Source: Collybiopsis luxurians FD-317 M1
Taxonomy: Eukaryota > Basidiomycota > Agaricomycetes > Agaricales > Omphalotaceae
Direction of reading: 5' to 3'
DNA: 64,000 nucleotides
NCBI GenBank assembly: GCA_000827265.1
Contig: KN834785.1
Location: 80,137-144,136, forward strand
Made by a program: the position numbers and the translations under genes. Shown piece after piece: positions 35,171 through 47,730 of this stretch. Below the pieces are notes generated by a model. It was not told the origin of the DNA. It saw only the letters and a program-made list of their open reading frames with translations, and ran no database searches. Position 1 is the first letter of the stretch. Every line of letters begins with the position of its first letter.

Positions 35171-36277
35171 GTTCAGTAATTCAATTGTATGAGAAATGAT
35201 TGCAGTGTTTGAGAAGGGCTAAGGATCCATTGGTGGCCAAAGGAGCACTTGAGGGGCCCAGGAAGCAAAAAAAAAAAAGAAAAAGAAAATACTTGTAATT
35301 TGTCTCTTTTCACTCCTGAGATTGCGACTTATACTTCATCATTCACGTACTAAGTTTGAATTTGCTTCTCGATGATTTTTTCCCTATTTCTCTTATGGTA
35401 GTTCTCCAGTACCAAACTTGTCCTACCTATGAACTCTGAAATGAATCGACTTATTGAAAAGGCACTGGTAAGAATACTGAAAGTAAAACCAAACCACTTG
35501 AGCGGTAAGTTCAACTCGATGATCGTGTTATCCGTGGGTTCCGGAGTGCCTTTCCAGGCTTCTCCCACCGATCTTTTTTTCTTTTTTTCCTGCGAAACTG
35601 CCACTTACTACTACTAGTAAGATGTACTGCAGCCGAGGCTTGCTTCCTCCTGTAGCCCAGCTTCAGCGCAAGGATAATCAACGCCTGACTAAGCTTTTTG
35701 AACTTATATCAAGATACACTACCCTCATTGTTAATTGCCGAAACGACCAAGTCAGATGCTGCTCTTGTCGGCCTACATGATTGAGTCTCGACTATTATTC
35801 TGGGCATTAACTCCCTTTGATTCTGAAACGAAGTGGCAAGGAGACTGGTGTATAGTTTGCGTCGGACGTCTTTTATGCAGACCATCGAAATCTAGTGATA
35901 GAGGAATAAATTACTTAACAGCATGTATGGCTTAAGTGGCTGCGTCTTGCGATTGACAGCAGTCGTTCTAAGTCATTCCTATAACCGCCTCCCGCTCGCA
36001 CTCGCTTTCCCTAATCATGAACCCAAGTAAGTTGACCTCCGAGGGTACCGTCGTGGTGGAACACCCAAGAAGACCATGAAAATATTTCGGAATCGGATAT
36101 TATTGTAGTCATGGAGCTGTGAGGCCGAGGCCGCGGAAACTTGTTCGTGGAAAATGAGCGTGCCCTCGTGCCGGTTTACTTTCACCGACGAACACAAGCC
36201 AACCTCATTTTCTCAATTACTTTATTGTTGAACTCTCGGTTATCGATATCGATAGACGCAATACTTCTACAGGCATC
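35171..36277. other. 3' flank of DUF6535 copy 3 and spacer to the bZIP pseudogene (unit B)
   Basis: It contains the A-rich tract after the gene, the B/C/D-specific insertion and the conserved stretch before the bZIP pseudogene. The short frame 'MNSEMNRLIEKAL' (35429) recurs in other units but is broken by a stop in unit D, so I do not call it a gene. Confidence 0.5.
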
Positions 36278-37560
36278 ATGCTGGTCGATAACCCAGTGCC
36301 TCCTTCCACCTCGATCCCCAGCTTCAACAACCGCGAAGAGCTTTTCAATACAATACTCTCTGGTTCTGCCTCGACGTTGGCGACAGCTTCGATGTCTCTA
36401 GGTCCTTCAGCTTCCACTTCCTCTAGAGCCTCATCGCCGCCATGCTCTACCCCGTTGGATATTAACAACAATCCCGATCTATCCTTGTGCCCTCGATGAT
36501 GACCAGCTTGCTGACGCTGCCTCTGCTAAAGACAGCCTCAACACTTCCAGTGACCAACATCTATTCCCTCCTACCTCCTTCCCCTCAACCCTTCTGAATG
36601 TCTCCACAACACCAATGTCGTCTTCATTGTCAAAGGGTAATGACACCAAAAAGGAGGATGACGATGACGGTTTGCCTCCGCCCCCTGAAGTCGCAAATAT
36701 GACCAGTAAGCATTGACGGATAAGATAAGTGAGAGGAATGTCGGGGTTCGGGGAAAGGGTAAGCTATCTGTATTTCACTTCTATCAACTCTGATTCGTTC
36801 TACAACGAACAGACTGCATATCTACCCTCGAAATGGATATTACAAAACAAAACCGTCTCCTTCAAGCTATCCGTACTAAACTCGGTTCGACTCAATTCGA
36901 AAATCTCGCTCTATGTCAAGAAGTCGGGACGCTGGAAAGCGCTTTTTGCAGGCCATGGAGCAGTTGCGTTGGAATCAGCATCGACATTACCTACCATCTC
37001 AGCAGCAGCCAGCCTGGTTCCTAGCATTTGCGACTCAGACACTACTTTGAGCACAGCTGCTGCGCTGTCGCTTGATTCCTTAAATCCCTCCCTGCCAGTG
37101 CCGTTTCCGGAACCGAATGTGGCGGAAGAGCTAGCGTTGCATGCTACAGCCGTCCCCTCTGCCTCTGCTCCCACTGCAGGCATCCAGCAACACGCTCCTC
37201 ATACCCAACACGCCAAACGATCTATCTACGTCTCCGCGGCTTTCTGCTCTTGGCGGGCAGAAGCGTTTCGCAGGCTGGGTTTGGTGAGATTTGAATGGGA
37301 GTAGGCGGGGTCGTACGCCTGTGCATGCTGTGTGGATGCTCGATTCCAATTTGGAGGTTCTGCTGGTACTGGCAAACCGAACTCGAGTATTGGCCATAGG
37401 TTCGGGATGTTCTGGCTACGAATGCGGCGGCGGCCAATCATGGTCATTCGGATCAGGATTTATCTTCGTTGTTGTCTAGAGCAGGATCCCTAAGGCCGTT
37501 GTGGCGGAATGTGATCCTAGTGATGTCGCAGGTGCAGGAGGAGAATGAGTGCGGCGTCTT
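36278..37560 (+). pseudogene. bZIP transcription factor pseudogene, unit B
   Basis: This copy has the longest intact N-terminal frame: from the ATG at 36278 it runs 73 codons ('SFNNREELFNTILSGSASTL') to a TGA at 36497-36499. The acidic linker, the broken basic region (36700-36765), the intron, the zipper start ('RLLQAIRTKLGSTQFENL', near 36850) and the Ala/Ser-rich C-terminal part (36960-37300) follow in order but not in one frame. A 191-codon open frame across 36729-37304 reads through the intron and is not the ancestral protein. Confidence 0.65.
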
Positions 37561-37592
37561 TGGGGAAAGTGTTATAGACATCATCTGCTATT

Positions 37593-37903
37593 AGAAGGGG
37601 TAGTTTGAATACATATATATCAGCTTTCTGACGCAACGCTCATTACAGTTGGATCGATGTCGTGTACAGCCAGAGTCCATGTCCCGAGGACATCTGCAGC
37701 CTCCGAGTGGGTATTCGGTTGTGTTTCCAGGCTGATCTGGTCAAGAACGGCAGGTATTCCAATGATTGAGCGATGTCCGGTTGTTGCTGCCAGTTGTACG
37801 CGTCTCGATGTGTGTAAAAAAAAAACAGAGATTAGGATGATTAGACTAACGTACATTATGTAGATCCAATATAACAGTATGTCACATTGGACGCACCCAA
37901 ACT
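37593..37903 (-). pseudogene. LTN1 fragment, unit B (most complete copy)
   Basis: It corresponds to LTN1 from about 10092 to 10400: the start of exon 2, the 54-bp intron region and the edge of exon 1 ('cgcacccaaact' against 'cgtacccaaact'). One minus frame still reads 'IGIPAVLDQISLETQ' and 'LAVHDIDPTVMSVASES', nearly the listerin protein. Because the intron is included, the fragment came from a DNA-level event and not from a retrotransposed mRNA. Confidence 0.85.
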
Positions 37904-39455
37904 ATGTTCGAGGCACTCGTCAAAAAAGCACTTATGAAGAGATAGGATGGTTGTATCTGCCTCATTTTCAGCTCTTTGATTGGTCTATCCATATGTCCGT
38001 CGTTGGCCCGTTGCCTACGCTTACCAGCGCTTGTTTGACTCCGCTTCCGCTCAATTTTCTTCATCACACACATCCAACAATCGAAAACCTATACCGAGGG
38101 CGCGTCTACGAGCCCAGATGGATTTTATCAGATCGACTATGCCAAAGATAATATAGAACGCGTGCGTATCCTCCCTTTGACCCCTGCTTTGTGCGTACCA
38201 ATCCTTTTTTGCTAATTCTTAACTGTCAAATTCGAAAACCCACATCCTCCACACTTGTTGATTCCTCCCTACTCACACACCGACTCCTGCATTGGGCACT
38301 GCCAAATGCGACCCTTTGCTCCAACTTATTCATACCCAACTGCATATGATTTACCTGCTATCGGACTGAACGAGTTCCCCCTCCAAACTATCTGTATCGT
38401 ACTCGACGTAATCTGCAAACTAGTATCTCCGGTCCACTTTTATAATTTCCCTCTTTATTGCACCCGTCAAACAGCCCGCCCTTGCCACAGGATACTTGCA
38501 CACTCCGGTCAATGTCTTCTCTGTTTTCAATGGTTGGAGGTGGACGATGTGAGCTCAGTTTGTTTCAATGGATCTGGGTTGAGAATAGTCGTCCTATCAG
38601 CGTAACTGTATGGGCTTTCGGCCGCTTGCGCGGATTGAACGAGAGAGCGGTTACATGACGCGTCGTAACCCAAGTATTGGCTTGAATTTGGGGGTGGAAT
38701 CATTGTATGGTCGGCGATGAATTAAGGGCATTGACCAACCCTTGGGGATGTGTCGTACAGTGCGTATCCTATCCCTGTTCTCTATCTTCAGCAAGCTAAG
38801 CTTTTCTTACTATAGATATCTGGATATGATACATGATATCCATTCCATTCGTGTCAAACCCCTCGAGCGTCTTCCTAAGCTGACCATAACCGCCTCTTCG
38901 TTCCTCCTCATATTCACACATTCTTTTGACCTATCTCCATCCTCAAATAGGCTCTTATCTGTTCATTGCCGTTCGGCTTGCGTAGGCGTCCCGATGCTTC
39001 CCGTGGCTTCAAAGCCAAACCCGCAGCATACCCTCCCAACGCTCTGACCTGCATCATTGTAACTCTGGTTCTTTGTGACATCCTCACTACGGGCTCGATC
39101 TACCCTCGCTTGTTCGTGGCCCTCTTTATTATTTCCACGATCCACCCGTCGCGGAGCTCGTTCAGCCTGCATGTCTTTGGATACGCCATACCTCTTGTGG
39201 TCTACTTCATATTCCGATACAAGAATTAGAATGAGAATAGAACACCATATTCGGCACCAGCATAGGCACGGGAGTAAGCATTGATCGAGTGTATCTTAGT
39301 TGTCGGAATGCAATTTTGGCCAGTTCCAGCCTAATTCTTATTCCTTGCACTTTGTTGGATCAAATTAGCATATTTATGAGGCACTCTGAGAGCCTGGATG
39401 TAGTGTAAGTTGGTGTACCAGAGGGTGTGGTGGCGTTTGGAGATCGGAGGCATGT
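37904..39455. repeat. Unrecognised conserved block of the unit, copy B
   Basis: Copy of the block described at 28226-29730, with single-base changes and small indels. No open frame spans it. Confidence 0.5.
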
Positions 39456-40775
39456 GGGGTATATGTTGCCGAAGCTCATATACCTTATCACTCCCTATCT
39501 CCTTCCATTACACGTAGATGATGCTTCTGATACACAACCCCTCTCACTTCTACTGTATATCCAGTTTTAAGATGGGAATGGATAGACTCAGTCGTCGGAA
39601 TGTCTTCGAGGGAAAATGGCAAAAATGCTTCTTCGATTTTGTAGAGCATTTCATATACCAATGAGACCGAATACTACACTTCTACCATTGACGAAATCCT
39701 CCAGGCTATGCACCTTTTGGCCTATCAGCAAAGAAAGTCAATGAACCACATGTCGTTCTCTTCTGTCCGTGAACGTCGCGTAGACGGATGCACGAGATTT
39801 GATCTATGATAATGACTGTATAACCATTGCCTAGTAACTTGTGCCGCTGGGAAGGAAGCGTTAGGGGAGTAAATATATTGAAGAAAACAATTGCGTGACG
39901 TGTAGTGTGAATCGGTCAGCGATGAATTAGTGGTATCGACCAATCTTTGGGAGATGCGTTCGACAGGTGTGTATCTTGTGTCCTATCTCCAGTATGCCAA
40001 GTCGTTATTACTAGATTTAACTGGATCCGACAAATAGACTCCACCCACTAGGGTTGAAGCTCACTCGAATTTCGCCGAAGGCTCACAATGTCCGTCTTTT
40101 CGTCCTTCCCTGCACTCACTCTGGTCACCTTCTGTACCAATCCACACCCTCCAATAACTGCGTATACCTTCATTGCCGTTCTTATCTTTGCCTGGCTCTC
40201 CCACTTGTATCCCACCTCGAAGCCAAATCCTCAACTGCTCACCTTCGACATTCACAGCATGCCCTTTTGACCACTGTCACTCCAGTTCAATATAACGCAA
40301 GCTCGATCCACCGCCATTCGCACCTCTATAAGCGTTCGAACGGTGGCAATAAATTTGGTTGGAATGCTTTTGAGGTCAAGGCGCTTCAATCTTATTCACG
40401 CCTGGTCTGTACTGATAATAGCGAATGCACCACTTCTATATACAATTAGAGAGCCTATGGGGACCCCTTATGGCAACCAGAACAGAAATCACTCCTCGCT
40501 TTCTGCTGTCCACTAGCAATACAATGACGCCTGTATACCCTATGCCCAGTAACTTGTGCCGGTAAGCAAGGACAGAAGTATATTAATAACTTACATGGCA
40601 CGGGGCAAGATCATCTGGACACCTGCGTGTTTGAGAGTGACAGGATACTTGCACGTTGCAATAGCTATTTAATTTCAGTTTGCACATGATCATCCTTCCT
40701 ATCACCTGCCGCAGATGCAATATATATATTTAGTGTTGACTTCAGCCAGCCCCTTCTTTCAGTTCCACCACCATC
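39456..40775 (+). promoter_or_regulatory. Upstream region and promoter of DUF6535 copy 4
   Basis: Two promoter blocks as in unit A, tgcacgttgca at 40650-40660, and a TATA run at 40720-40731 about 45 bp before the ATG at 40776. Confidence 0.55.
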
Positions 40776-43700
40776 ATGGCCGAACATGCTGTAAACAACA
40801 CCAGCGAGATCAATGTGAATGACCTTGTCCATCCACTCTCTACTGGAGGTTCCCCAGCCACACACACTTTTCCGGAAGTTAGAGAGAGTCATATTGAGGG
40901 GAGTCACATTGAGGAGGCATCGGAGCATTTTCCAATCTCGACGAGGCCTGAAGACACAGTTAACAAAACAGGAACCATTGATACACCGGAGGAAGATGTC
41001 AAACAAGTTTCAACACCAATTGGTGATAAACTTCTGGATCATGCAGAAAAAGGTGTCAACACGAATGAGCTTCCTGCTGGTAAGTGGAAGGTGGATGACT
41101 CAAATCGAAAAGGTCGACAATGCTGACAAAATTATCTTTTAAGGTAATCAAGGTGCAGCAAACAGAAACAGTAGTCAGAATTTTTCTCATAATTCTGGAG
41201 AGGAACACGCTTCGATGGCAAAAGTGGATAATGATGCTGGGAGAAAAAAGCACCAGTGCTGCTGCTGCCCTTGCATTAAAGAAGATGACAATGAGGAAAT
41301 TCCAGTGGACACTGGTGGCCATGGGATTACTTCTTCTGCCAAACCTATTAAAAAGCCCTTTTATGGAACTCGATCTCCACCACAACTTGGAGGTGTGTAA
41401 CACTATTTACAAAGATCCTGTAGAGGGTGCTCACTTATTCTTTAATATTTTACTACATGTCTCTAGGTGGAGACAAATATGATTATGAGAAGATTTATGC
41501 TGATGATCCATTGTATGAGGAACTTGCTCCCAATGCAAGGGTGTGGAAGGTATATAATGATGAGATGGACAAGCTTGACAGTGACAGAGTTGAAGATTGG
41601 AGAGATGGCCTGGATGCCCTTTTAGTCTTGGTACATTCTTTCCATGGAGTTGCTCTGGAAATACATTAATCTGGGATTATCTAGGGTGGCCTGTTCTCTG
41701 CTGTGCTCACCACATTTGTGGTTGAAACTTCTGGAAGACTTGATTTTGACTGGGGAGAAGTCAGTGCAAATCTTTTAGCTGAATCAGTAGCTTTGCAAAG
41801 GGCTGCAATGAATGGGACTCCAGCTGATGAAGTAGCACCCTCTCTATTAACACCAACGTCAAAGTTTCATGCACAACCACTTGATGTTGCATTAAATATT
41901 CTGTGGTTTATTAGTCTTGTTCTTAGTCTTGGGACTGCTCTCAGTGCTGTAGTCGCCAAGCAGTGGATCCATCAGTATATAGCTGTTCCTACTGGAACCC
42001 CTGAAGAGAGGGCACAGATCCGTCACTTCAGATTTATGGGATTGGAGAAGTGGCATATGTCCCTGATTATTGGCCTACTGCCTATGTTCATCCATCTGTC
42101 TATAGCAATTTTCTTTTTAGGACTGCTTCTATTTCTTCATGAACTACATCTAGCAATTGCTGTGATTGTTGATGTTCTGACATTCACACTTTTGATTATT
42201 TATCTTGCTAGTAATTTGCTTCCAGTGTGGCATTTGGACTGTCCATATAAGACCCCACTTACTTCATTACTATTTTCATTGATTCTAAAGGTGGTCTATA
42301 TCTTTGCTTCAGATAAAGAAGATAAAATGACCCCAGCAGCATTGGAACAATCCAACAGTCCTGAAATAGTAGGCTCCACTAAGGATATTCAAGGATCACT
42401 CTGGAGTATCAAGAGGATTAAGACCATTATTTCCTTTGTGCTAAAATTCATGTACCAGAAACTGGAATTTTTTATCTCCTTTATTGGACCAAAATGGGTA
42501 ATTGGGCTCCCGAAAGGTATTAAGGCAAGAGCAAAATACATCTTAAATGATATGGAGATTGGTTATATTGGACATAACTCCAAAGATCTGGAAATAGATC
42601 TCCATGGATTGCTCTGGCTTATTCAGTCATCCACAAATTTATCTGCTAAAAATATAGCACTGGATGCATTGAGTGATCTTAATGTTGATAGGCTTGTTGA
42701 CATTCATAAATTGTCTGAAGCGCAAGCATTCTCGCTAGAGCAAGCAATTGAAGAACGATTCCAAAATGCAAAGCAGAGCAATCAGACTCTGCCATATATC
42801 AGAGCGATTCGTACTGAAAACCACTCACCATCACTAAGGGATCAATTTTTTTTTCCAGCTCTATCCCCTCCTCCATCTTCTTCACTTATTGTAGTTGAGT
42901 GGTTCGATGATCAGAAAATGGGACAATCTATTGCAACCATTTTTGCAACCAGTGAGGATTACAGAAAAACCATTAAGCATGACCCTATTTTCTGGGCTAC
43001 TTGGTTTAGCTCATTCTCACATCAATCCATTCCAGGCAATCAGGAGTTTGTTTTCAATAAATTGCTATACTTAGCTAGTATTCAGAAACCCACTCAATTC
43101 CCTGTGAATCCCAGGATGGAATACCCTCGCTTCAATTTTTTTCACTGGCCTTTAAATCATCACACAAGGAGAGGAAACCAAGATGATGCCAAATTATTTA
43201 AATCACTGCTTACTCAACCTTGTGATGTTGATACATTTTTGGAAGAGTTTGCCTCTGAGCATTTTTATAAGCAGCTTATAAGCTGGATCACACAATACCT
43301 TGGGATATCTCTAAAATCTTATCAGAAAAATATTCCAACCCATCTTCAACTCCTTGACCTCATAGTCAGCAATGATAGAATGTGGAAGGAATATCCTCGT
43401 GTTGTATATTCATCACTTGCAACCATGGGAGAATATGCTAGAAGCTGGGAATACTGGAGGCCACTTGATGAAGCAGATTTGAAATCTGAACAAGAACTTC
43501 TTTTGAACACTGTCATTAAATGCTTTGACTCTGACACATTTTGGGAGTCTTCAGCAAATGTGCCAGATGAAAATGTTGAACCTGGTACCTCATCCTCACA
43601 AATAACAGAAATTTTTGGGACACTTGCTGCTGCACTTAATGCAGACCAGGGGGTAATTAGTAGAGATCTTATTTCTCCCCAGCTTGCAAACAAACTTATC

Positions 43701-44483
43701 AAGAAATGCACAAGTGCAATAGAGCAAGGGCATCCGCATTATTCTATCGACCAATTATTAAAGGCACTGCTTGATCACATTCTTCTTCCCATAGATGGGG
43801 TCTGGACTGATACAGTATGGAATCAGCTATTAGAAAGCAACATGCCTCCAGAAGTAATAGCCTATGAGCTGTTGTCAGGATTTGAAGATGCCTTAAAATC
43901 TTTGGTAGAAACAAACTATGAATTATTCAGTAAAGTCATGGAGTATTTTTCTAGCAGTGGATCTCTGGAGAGGTTCTGTGCACAGTCACTAGGCCCCTAT
44001 TCAACCACAAGAATAAGCTTTTTCCTTGCTCAGTTGAATGCTCAATCAGAGTTTGTAATTCCAAAAGAGAGATGGCGGGAATGCATTTTGACATTGTCTC
44101 AGGACAACTTCAAATATGATGGCGCAGGCTATTATTTTAGCAAACAACAGCTCATAAACAATCTTCCAAAATTCAAGACATTTATTGAAAATGGTTGCAA
44201 TGGGCCTATGCCTGGAGATGATGATTATGATCCCCTTCCTGAATTTGTGTTACCAGCGAGACCTGACTCGGAGATGGCTTCTGAGGGAAATGATGAAATA
44301 CCTGGTGAATCCAAACTTGAGCCGGAAGACTCCGAAGCTATGGGCTGGTGGAGCAGAGTAAGAAGCATCTTACCCAGATTGATGCAAACAATGAAATTTT
44401 TTCAAAAGCCAGTCCAAGGGGGGGATATTGAGAAGGCAGTAGTACCTGATCAATCTGCAGCAAATGAGTCAGAAGGTGTGTGA
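40776..44483 (+). CDS. DUF6535 membrane protein, array copy 4
   Basis: Exons 40776-41079, 41144-41392, 41467-41630 and 41685-44483 (phases 1, 1, 0) join to 3516 nt, 1171 aa. Exon 1 carries a small in-frame internal duplication ('SHIEGSHIEE'). Exon 2 has the fullest cysteine cluster, 'KKHQCCCCPCIKEDDNEE'. The DUF6535 core and four hydrophobic segments are intact. After the last span the linker begins 'YIFASDKE', shared with copy 5, but the middle block (42670-43330, for example 'EHFYKQLISWITQYLGISLK') is shared with copy 3. The first 600 bp of exon 4 contain only three CpG. Confidence 0.9.
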
Positions 44484-45581
44484 AGACTCGAGAGTGAGGG
44501 TAAGTTTCGTAATTCAATTGTACGAGGAATGACTGCAGAGAGCATGAGGGGGACTAAGGATCCCCTGGTGGCCGAAGGAGCGCTTAGGGGGCTCAGGAAG
44601 CAAAAAAAAAAAAAGAAAAACTTGTAATTTCTCTCTTTTCAATCCTGAGATTGCGACTTATACTTCTTCATTCATGTGCTAAGTTCAAATTTTTTTCTCA
44701 ATGTTTTTTTTTTTTCCTGTTTTTCTTATGATAGTCCTCCAGTACCAAATTTTACCTACGAACTCTGAAATGAATCGACTTATTGAAAAGGCACTGGTAA
44801 GAATAATGAAAGTAAAACCAACTACCTGAGCGGTAGGTTCAACTTGACGATCATGTTATCCGTGGATTCCGGAGTGCCTTTCCAGGCTTCTCCCATCGAT
44901 ATATATTTTTTTTTCTTTTCCTGCGAAACCGCCACTTACTACTACTAGTAAGTCGTACTGCAGCTGAGGCTTGCTTCCTCCTGTAGCCCAGGTTCAGCGC
45001 AAGGATAATTGACACCTGACTAAGCTTTTTGAAGCTATATCAAGATACACTACCCACATTGTTAATTGCCGAAATGACCAAGTCCGATGCTGCTCTGCTC
45101 GGCCTACATGATTGAGTCTCGACTATTATTCTGGGCATTAACTTCCTTTGGTTCCGGAACAAAGTGGCAAGGAGACTGGTGTATAGTTTGCGTCGAACGT
45201 CTTTTACGCAGGCCACCGAAATCTGGTGATAGTGGAATAAATTACTTAACAGTGTTAGTGGCTTAAGTGGTTGCGTCTTGCGATTGATAGCAGTCGTTCT
45301 AAGTCATTCCTATAACCGTCTCCCACTCCCGCTCGCTTTCCCTAATCATGGACTCAAGTAAGTTGATCTCCAAGGGTACCGTCGCGGTGGAGCACCCTAA
45401 GAAGACCTTGGAAATATTTCGGAATCAGATATTACTGAGCTGAGGCCGAGGCCGCGTAAACTTGTTCGTGGGAAATGAGCTGGCCCCCGTTCCGGGTTAT
45501 TTTACAGCTCACTTTCTGAATTACTCTATTGTTGAAATCTCGGTTATCGACATCGATAGATGCATTACTTTTACAGGCATC
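44484..45581. other. 3' flank of DUF6535 copy 4 and spacer to the bZIP pseudogene (unit C)
   Basis: Homologous to 35171-36277. A-rich tract near 44600, long T run near 44705, conserved stretch before the pseudogene. No gene seen. Confidence 0.5.
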
Positions 45582-47600
45582 ATGCTATTGACACCCCAAT
45601 TCAAATACCCCCTTCCACCTCGATCCCGGCTTGAACAACCGCGCAGAGTTTACCCAGTAAAAATGCCTCCTTCCACTTGAACAACCGCGCAGAGTTTCTT
45701 AATACACAGCTCTTTGCTTCTGCCTCGACGTTGGCGACAGCTACCATGTTTTCAGGTCCTTTGGCTTCCACTTCCTCTCAAGCCTCATTCCCGCCGTCTT
45801 CTTCCTAATCAGATATCCTACAACCTTTTGAAAACAGCAATCCAGACCCGTACTCGTATCCTCGACGACGACTGGCTCGCTGACGCTGACGCTGCATGTG
45901 CCAAAGACAGTCTCAATACTATCATTGACCAACCTTATCTCCCTTCTACCTCCTTCCCCTCCACTCTTCCAAATGCCTCTACGACACCCATGTCGTCTTC
46001 ATCGTCAAAGGGCGACAGCAACAAAAAAGAGGTTGATGATGACGACTTGTCTCCGCCGCCTGAATTCTTCGCAAATAATGACCAGTTGACGAGCAAGATG
46101 AGTACGTGGAATTTCAGGGTCCGAGGAAAAGGTAAGTTATCTGTATCTCACTTCTATCGACTTTGATTCATTCTTTAACCAACAGACTACATCTCCACCC
46201 CCGAAATGGTTCTGCGTCGACGTCGGCAACTCCTACAATGTATCCAGGTCCTTCAGCTTCCACTTCTCGAGCTTCACCCCCGTAGTCCTCTGCTCAGTCG
46301 GATTCTTGTCGAACCCTCCCCAGAATATCTTTCCAGTCCTGTACTTGGATCTCAGTGGCGTTAGTGCCGGAGACTTTGGTTTCTTCGCTAGCGGTGGAAA
46401 CGCTCCTTCGACATCATCTTTCCGACGACGACTAGCTTGCTGGCACTGCCTCTGCCAACGACGCCTGCAACAGTTGCCTTGACCAACACTCTCCCCTCTA
46501 CCTCCCTCCCTGCCATTCGCTCGACTGTCCCTGCGACAACTACATAACAAGGAAGACCCGCCCATGTCGTATACCAGGTCTTCATTGTCCACGGGTGACG
46601 ACAAGAAAAAGGGAAGGATGACGATTTGCTGGCAGATTGGCATCTGTCGCCCGAAGTCTTCCCCAAGATGATCTGTAATGAGAAGAGGTAGTTGACGAAT
46701 AAGATAAGCGCGAGGAATTTTAGGGTTCGAGGACAAGGTAAGTTATCGGTATCTCAGTTCTATCGACTTTGATTCATTCTATAACGAATAGACTGCATCT
46801 TTACTCTCAAAATAGATACAGCAAAACGCGATCATCTCCTTCGAGTTATTCGTACTGAACTCGGTTCGACTCAGTGCGAAAAATCTCGCTCTACGGCAAG
46901 AAGTCGCAGCGCTGAAAAAGGCGCTTTTAGCAGGCCGTGGAGTGGGTGCATAGGAATCGGCATCGACACCATCCACCACCTCAGCACTTGGATTCGGTGG
47001 AGCAGCCAGCCCGGTTTCTACCATTTACAGCTCAGACGTCATTTTGAACACACCTACTGTGCTGTCACTTGATGATCCAAATCCCTCCCCGCCAGCGCTA
47101 TTGCTGGAACGGGGTGTGGTTGAAAAGCTGGCCTCGCGTGCTACACCCACTACTTCTGCCTCTGCTTCCACGTCGGCGTCCAGCAATACGCTGCTCGGCC
47201 CAACACCCAATAGGAACTAACTACGTCTCGCCGTATTTCTACTCTTGGTGGCTCGGTTTTTGGGGAGGTGTTTCGCAGGCTGGGGCTGGGTTTGGTGAAG
47301 TGGGAATGGCAATGGCAATGGGCGGGGGCTGTACGTCTGTGCATACCGTGTTGGTGCCTGATCTCCAAGCTGGAGGTCCCGCTGGTACTGGCAGTGGAAT
47401 GTTGAGCCCGGGTATTGGCCAGTGGGTTCGGGATGTGCTGACTGCGAATGCGTCGGCGGCCAATCATAGTCATTCAGATGAAGATTTATCTTCTTCGTCG
47501 TCTAGAGCAGGATCCCTGAGGCCGTTGGAGGAGAATACGATCCCTGTGATACATCAGGTGCAGGAGGAGAACGCGGCGTCTTTGGGAAAAGTATGTTATG
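45582..47600 (+). pseudogene. bZIP transcription factor pseudogene, unit C, with duplicated 5' half
   Basis: This copy shows the family best. At 46690-46735 the frame reads 'LTNKISARNFRVRGQ', which keeps the bZIP basic-region pattern N-x7-R. An intron follows (donor near 46737, acceptor near 46791), then 'RDHLLRVIRTELGSTQ' and, after a one-base shift, 'NLALRQEVAALKKALLAGRG', giving leucine-rich heptads. Before it stands a second, more degenerate N-terminal half and basic region (45582-46135, 'NFRVRGKG'), so the 5' half is duplicated in tandem. A long C-terminal open part (47222-47620) has Gly/Ala/Ser-rich sequence. Several stops prevent any full-length product. Confidence 0.7.
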
Positions 47601-47621
47601 GATATAATCTAGAATCCACGT

Positions 47622-47730
47622 GTAGTTTGAATACATATATTTCAGCTTTCCGAAGTAACGTTCACTACGGCTGGATTGATGTTGTGTATAGCCAGAGTTG
47701 ACATGTTCATGTCTCGACGCATCCAAACTA
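47622..47730 (-). pseudogene. LTN1 fragment, unit C (internally deleted)
   Basis: It starts with 'gtagtttgaata' and 'cagctttccgaagtaacgtt' like the other copies, then jumps to 'cgacgcatccaaact', losing about 200 bp relative to unit B. Confidence 0.7.

Larger units (their letters stand above)
35171..44483 (+). repeat. Tandem unit B (about 9.3 kb), to the end of DUF6535 copy 4
   Basis: Same order of parts as unit A. It adds a roughly 150-bp stretch near 35485-35650 (including 'tgcctttccaggcttctccc' and 'cttactactactagtaag') that is also in units C and D but missing at the matching place of unit A (near 25990). Confidence 0.85.

Noticed and set aside
35429..35617. Small recurring frame 'MNSEMNRLIEKAL' after each DUF6535 gene
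   Set aside because: The start of the frame is conserved with the repeat, but in unit D it is stopped after a few codons and downstream parts differ, so protein-level selection is not supported.
36729..37304. 191-codon open frame in the unit B bZIP pseudogene
   Set aside because: It reads through the intron and changes frame relative to the basic region and zipper; the unit A copy of the same frame is broken.
47069..47701. 210-codon open frame in unit C as an independent gene
   Set aside because: It is the C-terminal Gly/Ala/Ser-rich part of the bZIP remnant, with no start context or counterpart intact in units A and B.
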